A stretch of 64,000 nucleotides of DNA, from the NCBI RefSeq assembly GCF_013373865.1, contig NC_050471.1, positions 13,210,983-13,274,982 on the forward strand, written 5' to 3'. Positions 57,844-64,000 of the stretch are shown piece after piece. Positions within the stretch are counted from its first letter, which is position 1. Each line of letters starts with the position of its first letter. Made by a program: the position numbers and the translations under genes. Below the pieces are notes generated by a model. That model saw only the letters and a list, made by a program, of their open reading frames with translations, did no database searches and was not told the DNA's origin. Source of the stretch: Monomorium pharaonis (taxonomy: Eukaryota > Arthropoda > Insecta > Hymenoptera > Formicidae).

Positions 57844-57858
57844 CGCGCGCGCGCGTGT
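57786..57858. repeat. (GT)n followed by (GC)n microsatellite
   Basis: About 50 bp of GT then about 22 bp of GC, just before the hAT-type palindrome. Confidence 0.95.
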
Positions 57859-57884
57859 TTAGTATGTAACTTGTTAGTTTATAA

Positions 57885-58758
57885 CAGTGCTTGAACCTAG
57901 TTGCCCTTTTCGAGCCGATTCCCGAACGCGCCGCCTCCTATGCCCCCACTACCGCGCGCGGCCTTGACGGTCGAGCCGCCGATCTCGCCCGTACGCTTTG
58001 TCTCAGGAGCAGCTCTGTATAAGAAATGGTGCCCTGCACCACAAAATTCATTAAAATTACTCTAAGTAAATAATTTTTGTTTTTATAAACAAAAAAGTAC
58101 TAATTTTTTTATTTCTAATTTATTTTATATGTAGTATAACAATATGTAAAAACATAATATATAAATTAGAATTTTGACAATAGTTTAATTTTTACATCAC
58201 CCGTGAGGTATTATTATTGATGCTTTTTTTTAAGTGGTTTTCTCAGTAGGCCTAATCCACTAAAAGATGAAATATAATGTATAGCTTGGCATTCTTCTAA
58301 TTTTCCTGTCGTTTTTATATATCTTACAATATATAAAATTTTGTTTTCCTGCCAAGCTGTATATTATATTTCATCTTTTAGTGAATTAGGCCTACTGGGG
58401 AAACCACTTAAAAAAGAAAGCATCAATAATAATACCTCACGGGTGATGTAAAAATTAAACTATTGTCAAAATTCTAATTTATATTATATGTTTTTACATA
58501 TTGTTATACTACATATAAAATAAATTAGAAATAAAAAAATTAGTACTTTTTTGTTTATAAAAACAAAAATTATTTACTTAAAGTAATTTTAATGAATTTT
58601 GTGGTGCAGGGCACCATTTCTTATACAGAGCTGCTCCTGAGACAAAGCGTACGGGCGAGATCGGCGGCTCGGCCGTCAAGGCCGCGCGCGGTAGTGGGGG
58701 CATAGGAGGCGGCGCGTTCGGGAATCGGCTCGAAAAGGGCAACTAGGCTCAAGCACTG
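57885..58758. mobile_element. hAT-type palindromic MITE with perfect 8-bp duplication
   Basis: CAGTGCTTGAACC at the left and GGCTCAAGCACTG at the right are flanked by GTTTATAA on both sides (57877-57884, 58759-58766). An 8-bp duplication and CAG-type ends indicate the hAT superfamily. The arms (57885-58291 and 58350-58758) are near-perfect inverted copies, partly GC-rich near the ends and AT-rich inside, around a 58-bp loop. Noncoding. Confidence 0.9.
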
Positions 58759-59736
58759 GTTTATAAGGAAGCGATTTACTTAAGTTTAGTATATAAACTT
58801 AATTTATAAGTAAGCGATTTATCTTTAAGGAAGCGGTTAATATCTGTCTCTTAAGCCCGTGTCACACTACGTATTGCGGACGCGGATTGGATTGGGATTG
58901 CGGATCGCGGATCGAAATTCAACCAATCAAGGCGAGGCAGCCTCGGATCCGAATTGCAGATCACAGAATAGGTAGCTCTCTATTTTTGCGATCTATAATC
59001 TGCAATCCGAACCAATAAAATGCCGAGTTTCAATCACGTGACCAGTTGTTTATGGATGGGTGAGCAGAAAACATACCGATCGTCTGTCGTGACAACCTGT
59101 AGCTGCCTGAAATTCATAATGGGTCTAAAAAGTGATCTTTTTACCAAAGATATAGAGTGTATAATAATTCAAATGGTGAGGGACCGTCCTTTGTTGTGGG
59201 ATACAACTAAAGAAGCATATCGCCGAACAGACTTAAAGCGAATGCATTGGGATCAAATAGCCCAAGCTCTAGGTCCTAAATTTACAGTATATATCAGATT
59301 TATTTATTTATTTAATGTGTTTTTTATTTCATTGTGTTTTATGTTAGTGCTTTTAAAATAAAAATACAAATAATTAGGTTATCTAATTCTAAAAAAAATT
59401 AGTAATTTGAACATATATTACACATTATTAGTTACTGAATAAGAGGTTATGCAATATTGTTGCAAAATATTGTTAAATGAAAATCATATTATCAATTAAC
59501 ATTTTTGTTTTCTTTATTAATTGCAGGAGATATGGTTCACAAGCGGTTTCAAAATATGGAAAGCACTTTCCGTGCGAACGAGAGGAAAATAAGAGAATCG
59601 AAATCTCGATGCAGTGGCAAAGGAACCGACGAAATTTACAAATCAAAATGGGAATATTATATGTTCTTATTTAAAAAAAAAACTTGCGCACAGATTAACA
59701 GTATTGATAGCCTTTCCTTACAAAGTCATATTTCTC

Positions 59737-60902
59737 CCCAAGTAGCAAGCTCACGTCATTTTGACGTCCCAAAATGGTCATTTACTGACTATTCTTGACG
59801 TCACGAAATGACGCCCTTATGACGTTAAAATGACGGTCAAATGTCACAAATTTCTGACGTCATGAAATGTACCGTATTTTGACGTCATGGAATGACGTGA
59901 ACAATATGTTGTCAAAAAGATCTCTAAAAGATATCCTGTTTCTGAAAATAATAACATAAAGAGACTTTTAAAAGATAACATATAATGTCAGAATGTTAAC
60001 CAATGCGTCGTTTTTTTGAGAACAGAAAGATATCATGAAACTGATATCTAAAAGATTTCTTAAATCGGATATCTTTAAACTGCAAGTAGAGAAAAATAAA
60101 ATAAAATAAAAATTTCATTTTTTTTTAATTATTTTTATCAACAGCACATACTAAATTTAGGACAAATTTTTATTAATTAATTAAATTTAAATTATATTAT
60201 TTTATTTTATTCTTACTTGCCGCTGGTAGATTTGAACCCGGGACCTTAGGATTACGAACCTTGTACTCTAGCTGCTACGCCAATTTGACTCATCGATATG
60301 GGTACTTGTTATTGTCTACATATACCTATATGTTATAAACTGACGCAATTATATTATTTTTTATAAAAGCAATTAAATTTTGCAAAACATATTAAAAATA
60401 AATAGCATTAATTTATTTACTTATTAATTTCATTGTTAAATTTATCTTTTTCCATAACCTTAATAATAAAGGATAACATTTTCAAGAAACTTAAATGAAA
60501 TTCTTCAATGAGATATCTCAAAGACCGCTCTTAGTAGACGTCTCTGATAAATGTTACCATTTTGACATCATTTCCAAGATATCTAATGTTTTCTTAAAAA
60601 CGTTCTCTTAAAGTTAAATATAATATGCTTATATAATATGCTTATGCCTTACGCCTTAAATCTCATTGTAGACACTGCTTTAGACCGTGTCTAAAATATG
60701 TCTTAATGACGTCTTTATGTCCCGATTTTGGATGCGTGCTGTCTGGGAAAATAATCGTCAGATCATGACTGAAATATGACTACGAAATGACGTCACATCA
60801 TGACGTCAATTTTAGGTCATGTAAAAAAATGGTCATTTTGACGACATATGACCAGATATGACCATTTTAGAACGTCAAAATGACGTAGGCTTGTTACCTG
60901 GG
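59737..60902. mobile_element. Non-autonomous element, CCCAAGTAGCAAGC ends, TC duplication, nested in the MADF gene
   Basis: The left end CCCAAGTAGCAAGC and reversed right end CCCAGGTAACAAGC are followed inward by ACGTCATTTTGACGT. TC lies outside both ends (59735-59736, 60903-60904). Removing the element and one TC rejoins the MADF frame (HIS, then LFNQEMVNSP), which fixes the edges exactly. The interior is full of TGACGTCA- and AGATATCT-type palindromes and contains the tRNA-headed module. Confidence 0.85.
60219..60293 (-). repeat. tRNA-like head of a SINE-like module, second copy
   Basis: Reversed, TGGCGTAGCAGC (60271-60282) and GGTTCAAATCT (about 60229-60239) match the A and B boxes at 32.9 kb with one change each. 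The surrounding 370 bp (about 60090-60468) parallel 32762-33145. Confidence 0.6.
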
Positions 60903-61706
60903 TCTATTCAACCAAGAGATGGTGAATTCACCTGTTCCTGTTCCTCATCCTTGTAGCGATGTGCAAAATTCATCAATGACTATAAATATTTATTATAATA
61001 AAAATACAGAAGTAAGTAAAACTTTAATTGTTTAATTTTTATGTTATTCTATTGATTTGTTTTTTAATACTATATATTTCAATAACTTTTATTTATCTAT
61101 TGAATATCTGTGTTCAATATAAGAATGCTTTCCTTTTACAAGCATTTAATGTACTTTTATTTTTAGTTTTAGAAATTCATGCTTATTCCACCTGATTTAA
61201 ATGAATCCAATAGTATAGCAAATACAAACATCACAACAAATGATCAAACATCACCAATGTATGATTCAGAATGTACATCTGTATGTACATTTGAAAAATC
61301 TGAATCATACATCTAATTTGAATCTAATCCAGATTCTGCTTCAATTGTAACTACATCCGCCAGCACCACTCAACACCAATTGACAATAAATGATACGTCA
61401 GGTTCTTCATCTCGAATAGTTACCTGTTCACCTAAATCCGTATCTGCTCCATTAAATAATAAACACTCGACTGAGAATTCATTGTACGTAAAACGAGGAA
61501 GTGTAAAAAAATTTAAAATAATGGAAGAAGCTCTGAATACTATAAAAAATATATCCCAAGAAAATGTACCTCCTCCAACAATGGATGCTTTTGATATGCT
61601 TGGTTCTTACATTGCATCTAGGCTTCGATCGATGGTTCCTAAAGATCGAGAATATTATAAAAGAGAAATTTTAAAATATTGTCTTAACCAACACTATAAG
61701 CAATAA

Positions 61707-62329
61707 TTTGGTATCTTACTAAAATTAATTATATACTATTATTGTCACATATATATTATGTATTCAGCGTTTGTGATATTAATTTAATATTTGTATTAGA
61801 GTAATATTTAGGAAGCACTCAAGTATAAGAACATTTTAACTTGTAATAAGTTATTGAATTACGTTATTACGTTTATTTTTATTTGTTGACAAAGAAAAGA
61901 GTATATATGTTGATTTCAATTTATTTTATTACATATATTAGGTCGACAAACTTATTTTATACAGGAATCCGTCTTTTTGGAAGACTGTATTTGCAATAAG
62001 AAAAAAACAAAATAATGAATAAATAAATTACAGTTGCATTGATTCTATTATAAACAGTTCACTGTACCATTCTCTCTTGCCAGGAAACTGCACCAACAGT
62101 ATTAAAATAGTCACACCACCTGTCCCTAAGTGCAATAGCTCGATTTGCGTGACGATTGCCGCCTTGATGAGTTGAATTTACATGCCTCTTGCGTTTTCGA
62201 TTCTCCAATCTCCACGATGAAATTCACCTAAGATTTCATTTTCTTGATCAAGAAATGAAGGTGGTGTATACATGGCCCGTCCAATAGACTTTGTAGCATG
62301 TTATGTAAACAACATATAGCTAAGATGAT
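61707..62329. other. Intergenic centre of the Harbinger element
   Basis: AT-rich between the convergent genes. Minus-strand remnants near 62100-62300 may be the C-terminal end of the transposase, but the frame is not followed. Confidence 0.5.
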
Positions 62330-63516
62330 TTTGCTTGCGTCATCAGGATCATAGCGCATTGCGGAACGAAAAATTTAAAAACGCGCAGCCATCACACCAA
62401 AAGCGTTCTCCGAACAAGGCCGAGCTCTAGACAATCTACAACACACAAGTAAACAAGTATTTTAGTACTGTCATTTTAACACAAAATTTAAAAAATGATA
62501 TAAATAGTTCACATACCTGTAATTAAATATTCTCCGGCTTATCATTTCACTACACTGAGGTCCTGGATAAGGGATTAAAAGTTTTTCTGATAATGGAAAT
62601 CCCTCAGCTCTAATAATCACAAACGGAAAATTTTCTTGTGTATCTGGCAATGGAGCAAGAAAAGGAATGTTCAAAGTATTTCTATTTAGGTGATTTTTGA
62701 GAGAGCACTTACTCCAGACGCCAGAGTTGCTGACTCTGCCACTTATGCCCACATTAACATAAATAAAACGTAATTGAGCATCCACTAAAGCCAAAGCTAC
62801 ACTATAATCTCCTTTATAATTGTAAAACATAGACCCAGATTGTAATGAAGGATCAATAACGCAATGTTTTCCATCCATTGCTCCTATTACATGATGGAAA
62901 TTTCATCGTTCTCCAAAGTCACTGCTAACCACACGCCATTCATCCTCAGTGTGGGGAAAGCGAAGAAATTCTTCTTTTAAAACTGTAATTATTGCTGCTG
63001 TTACCTTTTTTATAATTTTCGAAATAGTACTTCTACCAATTCTGAATGTGAGGGCTAACGATTCTTGAGTTTCTCCTTTGGAATAACATATACAAAAGAA
63101 AGATTTAAGAAAGAAAAATTACAAAATACATAACTATTATTAATTGATTTTATTCTAATTTTTTACCTGTTGCTAAATGTCGCAAAGTAACCGAGAGTCT
63201 CTCATTAGGTGGAATTGCTTTTTCGTAAATGAATATTTTGCTTTTTAATAAGAGGCGTAACTTTTTTCAAGAGAAATTCTAAAGTGTCTGCATCCATTCT
63301 AAGACACCTAAATAATAAATTTCTTTGAAATAAAAATTTTAAGTTGTAAATTATATTTTTTAATTTATTATTTGTATTTATAACAAACCTTTTGAACCGA
63401 TCAGGGTCTTCCAATGAAAGTTCCAAAAAAAGGTTATGATGGAAACCTTTTTCTTTTCTTCTTCCTATCCATTTATGAACCCATATTCTGCGTTTACGCG
63501 ATTCATACTCAGCCAT
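62330..63516 (-). pseudogene. PIF/Harbinger DDE transposase of the complete element
   Basis: On the minus strand exon 1 (to about 63389) reads MAEYESRKRRIWVHKW and GFHHNLFLEL. The next exon starts at about 63308 with LRMDADTLEFLLKK and shifts frame near 63225 within an A-run. A third part has FRIGRSTISKIIKK and the first catalytic Asp in GAMDGKHCVI (about 62870), preceded by TGA at a likely Trp codon. The second catalytic Asp, normally in a DEAF/DEGF context, is replaced: the sequence is IIRAEGFPLSEK. After an intron, SENAFGVM (about 62400) supplies the Glu. So the enzyme is disabled by frameshift, stop and active-site change. Confidence 0.85.
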
Positions 63517-63723
63517 TATTAATAATAAAAGGCATGAACACAATTTTTCTTCATATACTGATTAAAATTATAATTTTGTAGCTTGAACATATTGTCACAC
63601 AGCAGACGAATAAATGCGCTCACAGCAAAGTGAATCTGTAGTGTGAACGCGGAATCCAAATCCGGTGATCAGCAATTCCAATCCAATCCGCGTCCGCAAT
63701 ACGTAGTGTGACACGAGCTTTAT

Positions 63724-63981
<258 letters not shown>

Positions 63982-64000
63982 GAGACGATATCAAGTATGA

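Larger units (their letters stand above)
59119..61706 (+). pseudogene. MADF/BESS (Myb-like) DNA-binding protein of the Harbinger element
   Basis: Exon 1 starts at 59119 (MGLKSDL) and holds the MADF start: IIIQMVRDRPLLWD then MHWDQIAQAL. An intron of about 260 bp ends in TTAATTGCAG (59525). Exon 2 continues MVHKRFQNMESTF and SKWEYYMFLFKKK, is split by a nested element (59737-60902), and resumes to a GTAAGT donor at 61012. Exon 3 (from 61173) has a Ser/Thr-rich linker and the tail DAFDMLGSYIASRLRSM, like BESS dimerisation helices, to TAA at 61704-61706. One in-frame TAA at 61313 breaks exon 3. Such proteins bind the terminal repeats and bring the transposase into the nucleus. Apart from the insertion and that stop, the frame is intact. 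Confidence 0.75.
58854..63719. mobile_element. Complete PIF/Harbinger element, 4866 bp, TTA duplications
   Basis: AGCCCGTGTCACACTACGTA at the left and its inverted counterpart at the right (TACGTAGTGTGACACGAGCT) are flanked by TTA at 58851-58853 and 63720-63722. The terminal repeats extend through GCGGACGCGGATTGGATTGG. It carries the usual two genes: a MADF/BESS protein on the plus strand and a DDE transposase on the minus strand, arranged convergently. Both are broken. A 1.17-kb element is nested in the MADF gene. Confidence 0.9.

Overview
The window is eukaryotic, most likely an insect genome and possibly an ant. Coding sequence is split by GT-AG introns, base composition swings between AT-rich spacer and GC-rich islands, and nearly everything recognisable is transposon-derived: Helitron, PIF/Harbinger, Tc1/mariner, pogo-like, Polinton/Maverick, Penelope-like and LTR elements, plus many palindromic MITEs. 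There are no operons, bacterial ribosome-binding sites or CRISPR arrays. The species call is an inference from element types, not from a marker gene.

Layout, 1-20 kb: a GC-rich LTR-like block ends in a primer-binding site (1-1310). Next is the first copy of a spliced OB-fold (RPA-like) gene, split by a non-LTR-type insertion with a 14-bp target duplication. A 500-base assembly gap is followed by an adenain-like cysteine protease gene (5.2-6.1 kb). The 3' end of a GAPDH-like gene (8.7-9.07 kb) sits among palindromic MITEs. A solo-type LTR on the minus strand (9.7-10.7 kb) precedes the second OB-fold gene copy (11.5-13.25 kb). A GAGA/TCTC-armed inverted repeat spans 13.4-16.5 kb, and a second LTR with primer-binding site spans 18.4-19.95 kb.

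20-44 kb: a third LTR with primer-binding site (20.6-21.98 kb), a PIF/Harbinger transposase gene (23.1-24.6 kb), an LTR-like region with a proline-rich ORF, a nested foldback element, a MADF/BESS-like gene tail, a Penelope GIY-YIG fragment, and a nested MITE carrying a tRNA-headed module (32.4-33.7 kb). A decayed Helitron (34.6-42.245 kb) holds a 101-bp satellite and a solo LTR. It sits in the 3' end of a Polinton-type DNA polymerase remnant, which faces a Polinton integrase remnant.

44-64 kb: one isolated exon resembling dynein heavy chain with both splice sites, Penelope and pogo-like remnants, then long inverted repeats at 48.55-50.03, 52.14-54.30, 55.05-56.76 and 57.885-58.758 kb. The window closes with a complete PIF/Harbinger element (58.854-63.719 kb, TTA duplications) carrying a MADF/BESS gene and a convergent, disabled transposase gene, then a CCTCCCT/CT simple repeat.

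I found no working multi-gene pathway. The strongest original observations are the duplicated OB-fold gene with different breaks in each copy, three non-autonomous elements with CCCA-type ends and 2-bp target duplications (one proven by restoration of a reading frame), a tRNA-headed module shared by two of them, the dense group of long hairpins, and the lone dynein-like exon.
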